NCBI RefSeq assembly: GCF_001672915.1
Contig: NZ_LZKR01000126.1
Span: 1-59,271 of the forward strand
Direction: 5' to 3'
Length of the DNA stretch: 59,271 bases
Origin: Mycobacterium sp. 1245805.9
GTDB lineage: Bacteria > Actinomycetota > Actinomycetes > Mycobacteriales > Mycobacteriaceae
The number at the start of each line of letters is the position of its first letter. The first letter of the stretch is position 1. Below are positions 33,392-42,096 of this stretch, piece after piece. The notes beneath the pieces are model-generated. The model did not search any database. It saw nothing but the letters and a program-made list of their open reading frames with translations, and had not been told where the DNA came from. A program made the position numbers and the translations under genes.

Positions 33392-34021
33392 ATGACCGCG
33401 GTTGAAGACCGGCCGTTGCGGGCGGACGCGGCGCGCAATGTCGAGCGCATCCTGCGCGCGGCGCGGGACGTCTATGGCGAGCTCGGGCCGGATGCGCCGG
33501 TTGAAGCCGTCGCCCGTCGCGCAGGCGTCGGGGAGCGCACCCTCTACCGCAGGTTCCCGACCAAGGCCGACCTGGTCCGGGCCGCCCTGGACCAAAGCAT
33601 CGCCGAGGACCTCACGCCGGTGATCGACAGCGCCCGGCGCGCCGACGACCCACTACGCGGTCTCACCGAACTGATCGAGGCGGCAATATCGCTCGGCGCC
33701 CGCGAACACAACCTGCTGACGGCGGCCCGCCGCGCCGGTTCGCTGACCTCCGACATCTCGGTCTCGCTCCACGAGGCGCTCGGCGAGCTTGCCCGAGAAG
33801 GCCAGCGCATCGGCAGCATCCGCGCCGACCTGGTCGCCGACGACCTGCCGCGCCTGGTCGCGATGCTGTTCAGCGTGCTGTCGACGATGGATGCGGGCAG
33901 CGACGGCTGGCGACGCTACGTCGCCCTCGTCATCGATGCGATATCGGTGGACGAACATAGCCCATTGCCTCCGGCCGCTGCCCTGCGTTACGAGATCGGG
34001 CCGAACAGCTGGCCGCTGTAG
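33392..34021 (+). CDS. TetR family regulator
   Basis: This is a 209-aa protein. The helix-turn-helix domain 'VEAVARRAGVGERTLYRRFP' followed by 'TKADLVRAAL' occupies about residues 40-80. The C-terminal domain is helical with an Arg/Ala-rich ligand pocket region. It is divergent from the P450/SDR pair and is the likely controller of both through the two palindromes in the gap. Its stop is 5 bases from the end of the convergent mycofactocin-type SDR gene. Confidence 0.9.
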   Translation: MTAVEDRPLRADAARNVERILRAARDVYGELGPDAPVEAVARRAGVGERTLYRRFPTKADLVRAALDQSIAEDLTPVIDSARRADDPLRGLTELIEAAISLGAREHNLLTAARRAGSLTSDISVSLHEALGELAREGQRIGSIRADLVADDLPRLVAMLFSVLSTMDAGSDGWRRYVALVIDAISVDEHSPLPPAAALRYEIGPNSWPL

Positions 34022-34026
34022 GCGAT

Positions 34027-34845
34027 TCAGTTGATGGTCACGCCGGCGTCGACCTTGAACTGCAGCCCGGTCACCCATCTGGACTCATCGGAAATGAGGA
34101 ACAGCACCGCGTGGCTGACGTCGGCCGGCTCGACGGCCGGCGTCGGCATCGCGTTGACGAAGATCGGAATCAGGTCGGGCCGTTCTTCACCCAGGGCGGC
34201 GCCGAACGATGGGGGGATCATGCCGGTATGGCACCCGGTGGGAAGGACCGCATTTACCCGCACCCTTTGGGCGGCCAGTTCGTTGGCCAATCCCAACGTC
34301 AGACCGACGACACCATACTTGGCGGCCGTGTAAGGCAGCTGTAGCGGAAAGCCTTTCACGGCACCCGCCGAACTGATGGTGACGAGACTGCCTCCCCCCT
34401 GCTCGAGCAGGTGCGGTATCGCGACCGCGCAGGTGTTCCACACTCCGATGAGATCGATGTCGACCACCGTTCGCCACTGATCGGGCGTCGTTCTATCCCA
34501 GGGCGCCGATGTCAACACGCCGGCATTGGCCACCGCCCCGTCCAGACCGCCCAGCTTGCTGACGCCGTCATCGACGGCAGCGCGCAACTCGACGTCGTCG
34601 CGGACGTCGACCACATGGCTCACACAGCGACGGCCAAGCTCCGTCACCAGTCTTACGGTCTCGGTGAGGTCATCCTCGGTGGCCAAGGGATAGTCGATCT
34701 GCGGCAGCGATCGGCAGATGTCGACCAGGATGAGATCAGCTCCTTCTTCCGCGAGCCGTAACGCATGGCTGCGCCCCAAACCGCGGGCGGCGCCGGTTAC
34801 GAGTACGCGTTTGCCGGCAACTCGTCCCGGGGGCGATGCTGTCAC
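34027..34845 (-). CDS. Mycofactocin-coupled-type SDR oxidoreductase
   Basis: This is a 272-aa protein starting at GTG 34845 (GTGA overlap with the upstream gene). The Rossmann motif 'VLVTGAARGLGRSHALRLAE' and the insert 'VDICRSLPQIDYPLATEDDL' are the hallmark of the mycofactocin-coupled SDR subfamily, which keeps NAD bound and passes electrons to the peptide-derived cofactor mycofactocin. The catalytic Ser ('TISSAGAVKG') and Y-x3-K ('YTAAKYGV') are present. It should oxidise an alcohol. It is last in a three-gene operon with a DapB-like dehydrogenase and another SDR. Confidence 0.88.
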   Translation of the reverse strand: MTASPPGRVAGKRVLVTGAARGLGRSHALRLAEEGADLILVDICRSLPQIDYPLATEDDLTETVRLVTELGRRCVSHVVDVRDDVELRAAVDDGVSKLGGLDGAVANAGVLTSAPWDRTTPDQWRTVVDIDLIGVWNTCAVAIPHLLEQGGGSLVTISSAGAVKGFPLQLPYTAAKYGVVGLTLGLANELAAQRVRVNAVLPTGCHTGMIPPSFGAALGEERPDLIPIFVNAMPTPAVEPADVSHAVLFLISDESRWVTGLQFKVDAGVTIN

Positions 34846-35915
34846 CAGATCAGGCCGCGCATGGTTGCGGACAGAGGAATGTCCTCCACGGCGATCAGTC
34901 CCTGGGGCGCGCGGCACACCCAATCGATGGCGTTGACTGCCCGACCGGCCGTCGAGACGCAGCCGGCGTCGGTGGAATCGAGCGTCGGATGCGAAACATG
35001 CGTGTTGATCTCGACCCGCGGTTCGCCCTCGACGACAACGCGGTGTACGCCGGTATGGCCCTCGGGAGGGAACTCCCAATCCGGCGCGGCGGCGGTGGTC
35101 AGCCTGGTGACATGCTCGAGGGTGATCACCGGTTCGCCGTCGAGGACACCCTCCGTCGCAAACCGAACCGCGGCCATCTGTCCAGGTTCGACCGTCATCA
35201 TTGTGCATTCGATGCGCTCGGGCGTGAACCAGCGTTCGATACGCTGACGGACCTCGTCGAGTTTGATGTCGAGGTTGTCTGCCAGACTCCGCACCTGGCC
35301 GCCCCACATCGACACAATTACGCCCGGCAAAAACATCATTGCCGTGTCATCGTTCTCGGTTGTTCCGAAACCCATTGCCACACCAGTGAAATCGGCATCG
35401 TCGTAGTTGCCGTAGTCGAAGATCTCCTGCACGGTGATCGACGAGACGCGGGTGGTCAGGCTGACCGCCGAGTGCACCAAGGTGTCGCCGGAGAACCCGG
35501 GGTCGATTCCGTTGACGTAGAGGGAGGCGTTGCCCGCAGCGCAGGCCTGCTCCAGCGGCACCCGAAGCCAGTCGTCGGCATGACGCGGGGTGACCAGCCA
35601 GACCATGGACGTGCCAACGACGTTGGTGCCCGCCGCCAGGAACTTGGCCATCTGATCGATAGCCTCCATCGGCCTCGTCTCGCCTTGAGACGTGTAGACG
35701 ACGCAATCGGCGCCAAGGGCTATCAAGGCGTCGATGTCGTCGGTGGCGATAATGCCGGTGGGCTCGCTCAGTCCGCACAACTCCGCCGCATCTTTGCCGA
35801 TCTTTTCAGCGCTGGCGGCATGCACGCCAACCAGTTCCAAATCGGGCCGACCGATGATCGCGCGCAGTGAATGCCGCCCTACGTTGCCGGTCGAGAATTG
35901 AATCACTCTGCGCAC
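34842..35915 (-). CDS. NAD(P)-binding amine-dehydrogenase/DapB-like protein, copy 1
   Basis: This is a 357-aa protein from GTG 35915 with GGAG upstream. The N-terminal Rossmann fold 'VIQFSTGNVGRHSLRAI' and 'TGIIATDDIDAL' matches dihydrodipicolinate reductase/2,4-diaminopentanoate dehydrogenase-like enzymes, and the long C-terminal domain includes 'VNGIDPGFSGDTLVH'. It is nearly collinear with, and visibly very similar to, the protein at 40041-41114 (same 357-aa length). The true substrate in mycobacteria is unknown. It is the middle gene of an SDR/DapB-like/mycofactocin-SDR operon. Confidence 0.85.
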   Translation of the reverse strand: MRRVIQFSTGNVGRHSLRAIIGRPDLELVGVHAASAEKIGKDAAELCGLSEPTGIIATDDIDALIALGADCVVYTSQGETRPMEAIDQMAKFLAAGTNVVGTSMVWLVTPRHADDWLRVPLEQACAAGNASLYVNGIDPGFSGDTLVHSAVSLTTRVSSITVQEIFDYGNYDDADFTGVAMGFGTTENDDTAMMFLPGVIVSMWGGQVRSLADNLDIKLDEVRQRIERWFTPERIECTMMTVEPGQMAAVRFATEGVLDGEPVITLEHVTRLTTAAAPDWEFPPEGHTGVHRVVVEGEPRVEINTHVSHPTLDSTDAGCVSTAGRAVNAIDWVCRAPQGLIAVEDIPLSATMRGLIW

Positions 35916-35943
35916 GGCGCGCTTCTCCTTCGCCAGTCCGGGA

Positions 35944-36732
35944 TCAGTAGTCGGGAATCGGCAGTGGCGAATTGTTGGAGTCGATGCCGCCGTCGACGTG
36001 GAAGGTCGCGTTGGTCGCGTAGCAATCGCGAGTGCACAGGTACACCGTAAGCCGTCCGAGGTCTTCCACATCGCCGAGTCGATGCAACGGTGTGGCCTCC
36101 TGCATCTTCTCCAGCGAACCGGGCATCAGGTCGAGGCTGCCCTTCAGGCCGTCGGTGGCAAACGAACCCAGGGCGATGGCGTTGACGCGAATCTTCGGGG
36201 CCAGTTCCTGTGCCATGGCGCGGGTGAGCGCTTCGAGGCCGCCCTTGGCCACGCAGTAGGCGGTCAGCGCGCGAATGCCGAACCGCGCCGAACCGGACGA
36301 GATGTTCACGATGGAACCGTGTCCGGCGCTGAGCATGTGCGGTGCCGTGAGCTGACTCATGATGAAGGCCGAGGTCACACACCAGTCGAAGGTGTGCCGG
36401 AAATCCTCGTCGGTGATGTCCAGAAACCGCGCATACGTGGATCCGCCGACATTGTTGACGAGAATGTCGATGCGCCCGAAGCGCTCCATGGCCGTGTTCA
36501 CCACGCGCTCACCGTCGGGACGGCTCATCGCGTCCGCGACCAGTGGCAGCCCCTTGCCACCCGCGGCCTCGATACCCTCAATCGTGCCAACGATATCCGC
36601 CTCGGTACGCGCGGTCCCGACAATCGTGGCCCCGGCCTCCGCCAAGACGCGGGCAATGCCCGCCCCGACACCCTTCCCGGCGCCCGTGACGATCGCGACC
36701 TGTCCATCCAGCCTGAACTGTTCCAACGCCAT
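35944..36732 (-). CDS. SDR family oxidoreductase (classical, FabG-like)
   Basis: This is a 262-aa protein. It has nucleotide motif 'VAIVTGAGKGVGAGIARVLA', 'NNVGGSTYARF' (the usual NNAG replaced by NNVG), catalytic Ser in 'NISSGSARFG' and Y-x3-K 'YCVAKGGLEAL', and the C-terminal 'FHVDGGIDS'. It is likely a ketone/alcohol dehydrogenase in the island's catabolic route. It is the first gene of a minus-strand operon whose promoter carries the TGACT-NN-AGTCA palindrome. Confidence 0.9.
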   Translation of the reverse strand: MALEQFRLDGQVAIVTGAGKGVGAGIARVLAEAGATIVGTARTEADIVGTIEGIEAAGGKGLPLVADAMSRPDGERVVNTAMERFGRIDILVNNVGGSTYARFLDITDEDFRHTFDWCVTSAFIMSQLTAPHMLSAGHGSIVNISSGSARFGIRALTAYCVAKGGLEALTRAMAQELAPKIRVNAIALGSFATDGLKGSLDLMPGSLEKMQEATPLHRLGDVEDLGRLTVYLCTRDCYATNATFHVDGGIDSNNSPLPIPDY

Positions 36733-36772
36733 GCCGGGCTCCTTTGGCCGCGCGTGAGGTGTGCGCCGTTCA

Positions 36773-36801
36773 CTCTAAGAACGCAGCCTGACTAAAGTCA
36801 A
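36773..36801 (-). promoter_or_regulatory. Promoter with TGACT-NN-AGTCA operator (SDR operon)
   Basis: On the minus strand TTGACT (36801-36796), a 17-base spacer and TTAGAG (36778-36773) form a promoter-like element. The perfect 5-2-5 palindrome TGACTAAAGTCA (36789-36800) covers the -35 box. The architecture is the same as at 41205-41233, which drives the membrane-protein operon. The TetR gene starts 145 bases away on the other strand. Confidence 0.65.
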
Positions 36802-36944
36802 TGAAACTGCCGGGCGTGAGCCGTCGATTGCAGGAGTAGTTCTACGACGGCCAAGTAGGACAGGGCATTATGGGGCGTACGGATCGTCCCTTTTCGGATA
36901 CTCTCGTAACTCCCGGGTGAGTCAGGTCAACTGTGAGGATAGAC

Positions 36945-37544
36945 ATGGCGGTGACGGACAGGCTGTCCGCGCGAGAAGCGAAGCGCTTGCAGACGAGGGA
37001 GCGACTGATGGGCGCCGCGATTGCGGAGTTCACCAGGGCCGGGATGGCAGAAGCGGACGTCGGCGCCATCGTGGCGGCCGCCGGGGTTGCTCATGGAACA
37101 TTCTTTTTTCACTTCCCGACCAAGGAGCACGTTCTGCTGGAGTTGGAGCACCGCGAAGAGGACCGCATCGCCAAACAATTCGCGCAATTCCTGAAGAAGA
37201 AGCACGATCTTGCGTCCGCCTTGGACGAGGCCGTCCGCCTGGTGGTCGGATTGGAACACCGGCTGGGCTATCTGCTGTTCAATGACTTTCTTGCGCTGCA
37301 CTTCTCACAAACCCGCCCGCCTACCGAAGACGGCAGGGATCACCCGTTGATCGTCTTGGTCGCACAGGAGATCGCGCAGGCCCAAGAACGCGGCGAGGTG
37401 GATCAACACGTCAATCCCATGAACAGCGCGGTGTTTTTCCTACTGGGTCTCTACGCCCTGTTGGTCACCACCAATCACTGGCCGACCGGTCACGCTCTGC
37501 TGGAAGATTACGTCGCGCGGACGTTGCGAAGTATGCAGCCGTGA
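36945..37544 (+). CDS. TetR family regulator, probable master of the island
   Basis: This is a 199-aa protein from ATG 36945, with GAGGA at 36935-36939. The TetR domain (about residues 8-60) has 'VAHGTFFFHFPTKEHVLLE' as the recognition-helix end. The C-terminal part is helical and rich in aromatic residues ('LLFNDFLALHF'), fitting a hydrophobic ligand. It is central in the island, divergent from the SDR operon, and is the nearest regulator to the series of TGACT-NN-AGTCA palindromes; that it binds them is inference. It converges on the DapB-like gene at 37555. Confidence 0.9.
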   Translation: MAVTDRLSAREAKRLQTRERLMGAAIAEFTRAGMAEADVGAIVAAAGVAHGTFFFHFPTKEHVLLELEHREEDRIAKQFAQFLKKKHDLASALDEAVRLVVGLEHRLGYLLFNDFLALHFSQTRPPTEDGRDHPLIVLVAQEIAQAQERGEVDQHVNPMNSAVFFLLGLYALLVTTNHWPTGHALLEDYVARTLRSMQP

Positions 37545-37554
37545 CCCGGATGCG

Positions 37555-38682
37555 TCACGGGCGTATCACTCCGCGCAGCGGCATGAGTCCGAGCTCGTTG
37601 TGGGACATGAACCCCGGCGGCGCGTCGCAGACCGCGGGAATCGCGTTCGCGGGGCCCATCGCTGTCCAGGTATAGCCGGGTAACGCGTAGCCGCCGTCCG
37701 GGTCCTGCGCCCCTTGCAGGATCAGCTCCGTGGAGGAGTCGCCCTCGATCACGATGCGGTAGTGGTAGTGCTGTGGCCAATCCTCCTGCGGCTCAATGGC
37801 ATCGTAGGTGTCCATCGTGTAGATCTCGTGGAAGATGATCAAGGGCCGGCCTTCCACCCATGCGGTCCATTTGTGATGCTGGCGGGCGACGGTGCCCTTC
37901 TTGATCACACCCTTGAAGCCCGGCATGTCGCTGGTCTGCCCTCCCTCGAAGGGAATGTCGCGCGTGGCGACCCCAAGCTCAACTTCCGTCGTGTACCTTT
38001 CGACGGTCTTGCCCATGTTCTCGACGATCATTGCCATCGACTGCGCGAACAACGGCCAGGCTTGCCCGAGCAAGTTCGGGCCGTCCTCGAACCCCGCGGG
38101 ATCGCTCCCCATCCCCATCTCGAACAGGTACTTCAGCGTGTCCCTGCCGAAATTCACGACCTCGTAGATGTGGATGGTGTCGATCTGGCTGACGATCCGG
38201 GCCAACGTCAGCACCAGGAGATCTCCCGCGAAACCCGGGTTGATACCGCCCGCGTGGAACGATGTTCCGCCGTCAAGGCACGCGGCGTGGATCTTGTCGA
38301 TATCCGCCTGGCTGTGCTCGGTGCGGTACCACCACGCGCCACCCGAGGCGACCACGTTCTTGCCGCCGCGCAGGAGGCGGCAGACCTCGTCGGGATCGGA
38401 CCACAGCGGCGCGTAGAACACACAGTCGGCATCGAGAGCCTCGATGGCGGCCTTGTCGTCGGTGGCGAGGACTCCAGTCGGCGGCTTACCGCAGAGCTCG
38501 CCGGCGTCCTTGCCGACCTTCTCCGGACGACTGCACAACACTCCAACCAGTTCGTAGGCCGGGTTATGGGCGAAGTGGCGGAGCGCCACCGTTCCGACAT
38601 TGCCGACGCCCCATTGGATGACGCGGTACTTCCGCTCGGCCTGTGTCTTTCCCGTCGCGGCCTTCTCATGGGTAAGCGTCAT
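37555..38682 (-). CDS. NAD(P)-binding amine-dehydrogenase/DapB-like protein, copy 2
   Basis: This is a 375-aa protein. The Rossmann start 'VIQWGVGNVGTVALRHFA' follows an N-terminal extension of about 18 residues. 'ELCGKPPTGVLATDD' and 'AGGINPGFAGDLLVLTLARI' are the family blocks. It is clearly diverged from copies 1 and 3 (no 'EIFDYGNYDD' block; 'EVVNFGRDTLKY' instead), so it is probably specialised for a different intermediate. It is a single-gene unit with its own upstream palindrome. Confidence 0.85.
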   Translation of the reverse strand: MTLTHEKAATGKTQAERKYRVIQWGVGNVGTVALRHFAHNPAYELVGVLCSRPEKVGKDAGELCGKPPTGVLATDDKAAIEALDADCVFYAPLWSDPDEVCRLLRGGKNVVASGGAWWYRTEHSQADIDKIHAACLDGGTSFHAGGINPGFAGDLLVLTLARIVSQIDTIHIYEVVNFGRDTLKYLFEMGMGSDPAGFEDGPNLLGQAWPLFAQSMAMIVENMGKTVERYTTEVELGVATRDIPFEGGQTSDMPGFKGVIKKGTVARQHHKWTAWVEGRPLIIFHEIYTMDTYDAIEPQEDWPQHYHYRIVIEGDSSTELILQGAQDPDGGYALPGYTWTAMGPANAIPAVCDAPPGFMSHNELGLMPLRGVIRP

Positions 38683-38806
38683 TGCGACTCCTTTGCATGC
38701 ACCGCCACTACAGGGCGAGCGACTCTCCGCCGGAGCGCAACCGGGCCGGCGTAAGAGGCAAGTTCGCCGACAATTCGCCCAGGCTGAAACGGCTGAGCGT
38801 GCGCTG

Positions 38807-38860
38807 AGCGTAGGCGCTTCTCGAAGATGATGTCAACGGTCCCGCAGTTGACTTCTGTCA
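38807..38860 (-). promoter_or_regulatory. Promoter and operator for the 37555-38682 gene
   Basis: On the minus strand TTGACA (38836-38831) and TACGCT (38812-38807) are 18 bases apart. Just upstream, TGACTTCTGTCA (38849-38860) matches the island palindrome TGACT-NN-AGTCA with one change. The 398-base gap 38683-39080 holds this element and the divergent promoter of the epimerase gene; nothing else was recognised. Confidence 0.5.
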
Positions 38861-38976
38861 GTCACTTGGCTTTGTCCCTTCCGCTGCCGCAGGCAAATCA
38901 GGGACGGGCCGACGTGGGAACGCTGCTTGCCGCAGTTAGGCACGAATGCGATCTGCCCGAATTTAGCGACATTCCC

Positions 38977-39009
38977 TTGACCGCACGGCCCCTTAGCTGA
39001 GTACAGTCA
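38977..39009 (+). promoter_or_regulatory. Promoter and operator for the epimerase gene
   Basis: TTGACC (38977-38982) and TACAGT (39002-39007) are 19 bases apart. TGAGTACAGTCA (38998-39009) covers the -10 region and matches TGACT-NN-AGTCA with one mismatch. The gene start is 72 bases downstream. Confidence 0.45.
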
Positions 39010-39080
39010 GTGAGTTGACGCGGCGTGCGGCGACGCTGCGCTACGGACCGCCTATCCGCAAGCAGAAGGGTGCCCTAGCC

Positions 39081-39995
39081 ATGCTTCAAGACCAGAAGAT
39101 CCTGGTGACCGGCGGAACCGGACAAATCGCCGGACCGATCGCCGAGGATCTCGCCAGGAATAATGAGGTATGGATCGCGGCGCGATTCAGCAACCCGGAC
39201 CGGAAGGCACAACTCGAGGCGCTCGGCATCAAGACATGTGTATGGGATATGGACACCGGCGACAACTCGATGCTGCCCGACGACTTCACGCACGTGGTCC
39301 ATTCGGCTCTGAACCTCAGCCCTGACTACGACGTTGCCATCACCAACAACGCCGAAGGTTCCGCGCTGCTGATGCAGCACTGCCGCAAGGCAAAAGCGTT
39401 CCTCCATGTGTCGAGCACATGTGTCTACAAGCCGCACGCGGATCACCCCAACCACGCCTACGCGGAGACCGACCCGCTCGGCGGCCTCGCAAGCTACGCC
39501 GAGGTGTATCCGATCGCGAAGATCACCTCCGAAGGCAGCGTTCGCGCCGCCGCCCGGATGCTCGACCTCCCGACCACCATTGCCCGGATGAACGTCGGCT
39601 ACAGCTGGACCGGTCACGGCGGGCTGCCCGTCATGCAATATCACACCTTCAAGGGCGGACAGCCTTGGCTCAAACCGGTGGGCTACCACAACATCGGCTC
39701 ACCCATCGGAGGCGTTGACATCGCCGACCAGGCGCACAAGCTGCTTGAAATCGCAACTGTCCCTGCGACTATCGTCAATTGGGGCGGAGACGACCCGGTC
39801 ACCGATCAGGAGATGGGTGAGTACGTCGCCGAACTCACCGGCGTGACCGCAAGCTTCGTGGAGTCTCCGGTCAGTTTCGACAGCTTCTGGTCAGACAACA
39901 CCCGCCGCGAGCAACTCATCGGAAAGTGCTCGCAGCACTGGAAGGAAGGTGCCCGGGACACTTTTTCCAGGCTCGGTCTCATCAGCGCCGACTAG
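39081..39995 (+). CDS. NAD-dependent epimerase/dehydratase (extended SDR)
   Basis: This is a 304-aa protein from ATG 39081. It has nucleotide motif 'ILVTGGTGQIAGPIAEDLA', then 'HVSSTCVYKPH' (catalytic Ser region) and Y-x3-K 'YPIAK'. It could be a ketone reductase, a 3beta-HSD-like enzyme or an isomerase acting on a non-sugar substrate, as many mycobacterial extended SDRs are. It is followed after 45 bases by a DapB-like gene in the same direction, with a TGACT-type palindrome upstream. Confidence 0.88.
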   Translation: MLQDQKILVTGGTGQIAGPIAEDLARNNEVWIAARFSNPDRKAQLEALGIKTCVWDMDTGDNSMLPDDFTHVVHSALNLSPDYDVAITNNAEGSALLMQHCRKAKAFLHVSSTCVYKPHADHPNHAYAETDPLGGLASYAEVYPIAKITSEGSVRAAARMLDLPTTIARMNVGYSWTGHGGLPVMQYHTFKGGQPWLKPVGYHNIGSPIGGVDIADQAHKLLEIATVPATIVNWGGDDPVTDQEMGEYVAELTGVTASFVESPVSFDSFWSDNTRREQLIGKCSQHWKEGARDTFSRLGLISAD

Positions 39996-40040
39996 CGGCG
40001 CCCAAGTGATCATGCAAGACCAATGGTGAACGGAGGCAGC

Positions 40041-41114
40041 ATGCGCAGGGTGATCCAGTTCTCGACAGGCAATGTCGGCCGGCACTCGCTCAAGACGATC
40101 ATTGAGAGACCAGATCTCGAGCTAGTTGGCGTCCACGCCGCCAGTCCGAACAAGATAGGCCGCGACGCTGCCGAACTTTGCGGAGTGAGCGAAGCGACGG
40201 GGATCCTCGCGACCGACGACATCGACGCGCTCGTGAAGCTCGGGGCCGACTGCGTCGTCTTCACGGCGCAAGCCGAGACCCGCCCAACGGAAGTAATCGA
40301 GCAGATGTCCAAATTCCTTTCCGCCGGCACCAATGTCGTTGGCACCTCGTTGGTCTGGCTAGTGGCACCCAACCATGCTCAAGACTGGATACGAGACCCT
40401 CTTGCGCAAGCCTGCGAGAAGGGCAACGCTTCGCTCTACATCAACGGGGTTGATCCCGGCTTCTCTGCCGACACCCTGACTCACACGGCCCTGAGCCTCG
40501 TCACCAGTGCCCGCTCCGTGACGGTGCAAGAGATCTTCGACTACGGAAACTACGACGATGCGGAGTTCACCGGTGAGGGGATGGGCTTCAACAAAGGGCC
40601 CGACGACGACCCGCCTTTACTGTTCCAACCTGGGATCGTCGACTTCATGTGGGGAGGCCAGGTCCGTCGACTCGCTGACCTGATGGGGATCAAGCTCGAC
40701 GAAACGCGTCAGCGGACCGAAAGCTGGTACACGCCAAAGACGATCGAGTGCACCATGATGACCGTGGAGCCGGGGCGCAGGGCCGCTGTTCGATTCGCCG
40801 TCGAAGGGGTCCTCGGTGGGGAGCCGGTGATAACCATCGAGCACGTCACCCGCCTGACGGATGCGGCGGGACCCGACTGGGTCTACCCCCCGGACGGTCT
40901 CACCGGCGTGCACCGGGTAACCGTCGAGGGAGAACCCCGGGTGGAGATCAACACTCATATCTCGCATCCGCTGCTCGATGCCACCGACGCCGCATGCATG
41001 TCGACGGCAGCGCGCGCGTTGAACGCGATTGACTGGGTATGCGAAGCGCCCGCGGGCCTGGTTGCCCTGGAGGACATTCCGCCGGCGAAGCTGCTGCCGT
41101 CCCTTGCGCGGTGA
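40041..41114 (+). CDS. NAD(P)-binding amine-dehydrogenase/DapB-like protein, copy 3
   Basis: This is a 357-aa protein from ATG 40041. It shares start, length and most blocks with copy 1 ('VIQFSTGNVGRHSL', 'RPDLELVGVHAAS', 'VQEIFDYGNYDDA', 'ECTMMTVEPG', 'RVEINTHISHP'), so the two arose by duplication. Keeping both in separately controlled operons suggests either dosage or two related substrates. It is the second gene after the epimerase and is followed by a 214-base gap with the next operator. Confidence 0.85.
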   Translation: MRRVIQFSTGNVGRHSLKTIIERPDLELVGVHAASPNKIGRDAAELCGVSEATGILATDDIDALVKLGADCVVFTAQAETRPTEVIEQMSKFLSAGTNVVGTSLVWLVAPNHAQDWIRDPLAQACEKGNASLYINGVDPGFSADTLTHTALSLVTSARSVTVQEIFDYGNYDDAEFTGEGMGFNKGPDDDPPLLFQPGIVDFMWGGQVRRLADLMGIKLDETRQRTESWYTPKTIECTMMTVEPGRRAAVRFAVEGVLGGEPVITIEHVTRLTDAAGPDWVYPPDGLTGVHRVTVEGEPRVEINTHISHPLLDATDAACMSTAARALNAIDWVCEAPAGLVALEDIPPAKLLPSLAR

Positions 41115-41204
41115 CGAATTACTCCTCGGTGGTCGCCGTACCGGAACGCGGGAGTAACGATGGATTGTGCTTCGCATGAGCCTAGCCGGATGGACTGATC
41201 TTGA

Positions 41205-41233
41205 TTGACTTTAGTCAACGTACGTCGTTAGAT
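41205..41233 (+). promoter_or_regulatory. Promoter with perfect 14-bp palindrome, membrane operon
   Basis: TTGACTTTAGTCAA (41205-41218) is a perfect 6-2-6 palindrome. Its left half is a TTGACT -35 box, with TTAGAT (41228-41233) 17 bases downstream. This is the same layout as 36801-36773 on the other strand. A second short inverted repeat, AACG-TACGT-CGTT (41217-41229), overlaps it. It lies about 100 bases upstream of the membrane-protein operon. Confidence 0.65.
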
Positions 41234-41328
41234 GTGTCCGTGTGGGGTGGCGTCGATCGTGGAGAAATATCCGGTAGTGGACTCTCGTTGCCCCGACAAC
41301 GCGTGCTGCGGCCACCGCACGGAAGGGG

Positions 41329-42096
41329 ATGGTGATCATCACCGAACAGCGCGACATGCCTACCAGTTTCATCGTGAAGACGCAGCTCCTTTGCCTGTGG
41401 ACGGTGCCGGCAATGGGGCTGTTCCTGCTCCTCGCGTTTCTGAAGTTCCCCGGCTTCTTCCCACCAATGTCACCGACGATGTCAGCGCCGCAGGTCGCTG
41501 ACTTCTATCGACAGCATGCCTCCGAAGTCCGCTTCAGCATGGTCACCTTCAACATCTTCGGCATCATGCTGCTGCCGTTCTACTCGGTGATCGTCGTCCA
41601 GATGCAGAGGATGGCGACGCCCAGCAAGGTGCTCAGCTACTGCTATTTGACGGCGGCGACAAGTGGCGCGACCGTGTTCGCCATGGCCGACATCATGTGG
41701 CTGCTCGCGGCATTCAGGCCGGATCGCAATCCCGAGTTGGTCCAATTGCTCAACGACATGGCGTGGATGATCTTCGTGGCACCGGTCGGGATGATCGTCG
41801 TGCAGAACCTTTGTTTGGCGTTCGCTGTCTTCCTCGACTCCGTTGAACGGCCGATTCTGCCGCGCTGGGTCGCGGGGTTCAGTCTGGTTGTCGCCGCCGC
41901 GATTGCACCCGCGGCCGGTGCTTCGGTGGTGACGTCGGGCCCGTTCGCCTGGAACGGTGCGGTGTCGTTCTGGCTTCGGCTGGTGGCGTTGAGCATCTAC
42001 GTCGCGGTGATGTTCGTCGTCTTGCGCACCGCCGTTCTGCGACAGGCACGTGAAGCCGAGACAAGCCCGGAAGTGGATCCGGAGTACGCCGCATGA
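41329..42096 (+). CDS. Six-helix membrane protein, family A copy 1
   Basis: This is a 255-aa protein; GTG 41332 or ATG 41353 are alternative starts, with GGAAGGGG at 41321-41328. There are about six membrane helices ('LLCLWTVPAMGLFLLLAFL', 'VTFNIFGIMLLPFYSVIVV', 'SGATVFAMADIMWLLAAF', 'MIFVAPVGMIVVQNLCLAF', 'GFSLVVAAAIAPAAGA', 'LVALSIYVAVMFVVL'). It shares a block layout with the next protein: 'QVADFYRQH', 'PELVQLLNDMAW', 'PRWVAG' and 'SGPFAWNG'. I do not recognise a named family. It is the first gene of the operon with the NorE/NorF-like genes and ends in an ATGA overlap. Confidence 0.75.
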   Translation: MVIITEQRDMPTSFIVKTQLLCLWTVPAMGLFLLLAFLKFPGFFPPMSPTMSAPQVADFYRQHASEVRFSMVTFNIFGIMLLPFYSVIVVQMQRMATPSKVLSYCYLTAATSGATVFAMADIMWLLAAFRPDRNPELVQLLNDMAWMIFVAPVGMIVVQNLCLAFAVFLDSVERPILPRWVAGFSLVVAAAIAPAAGASVVTSGPFAWNGAVSFWLRLVALSIYVAVMFVVLRTAVLRQAREAETSPEVDPEYAA

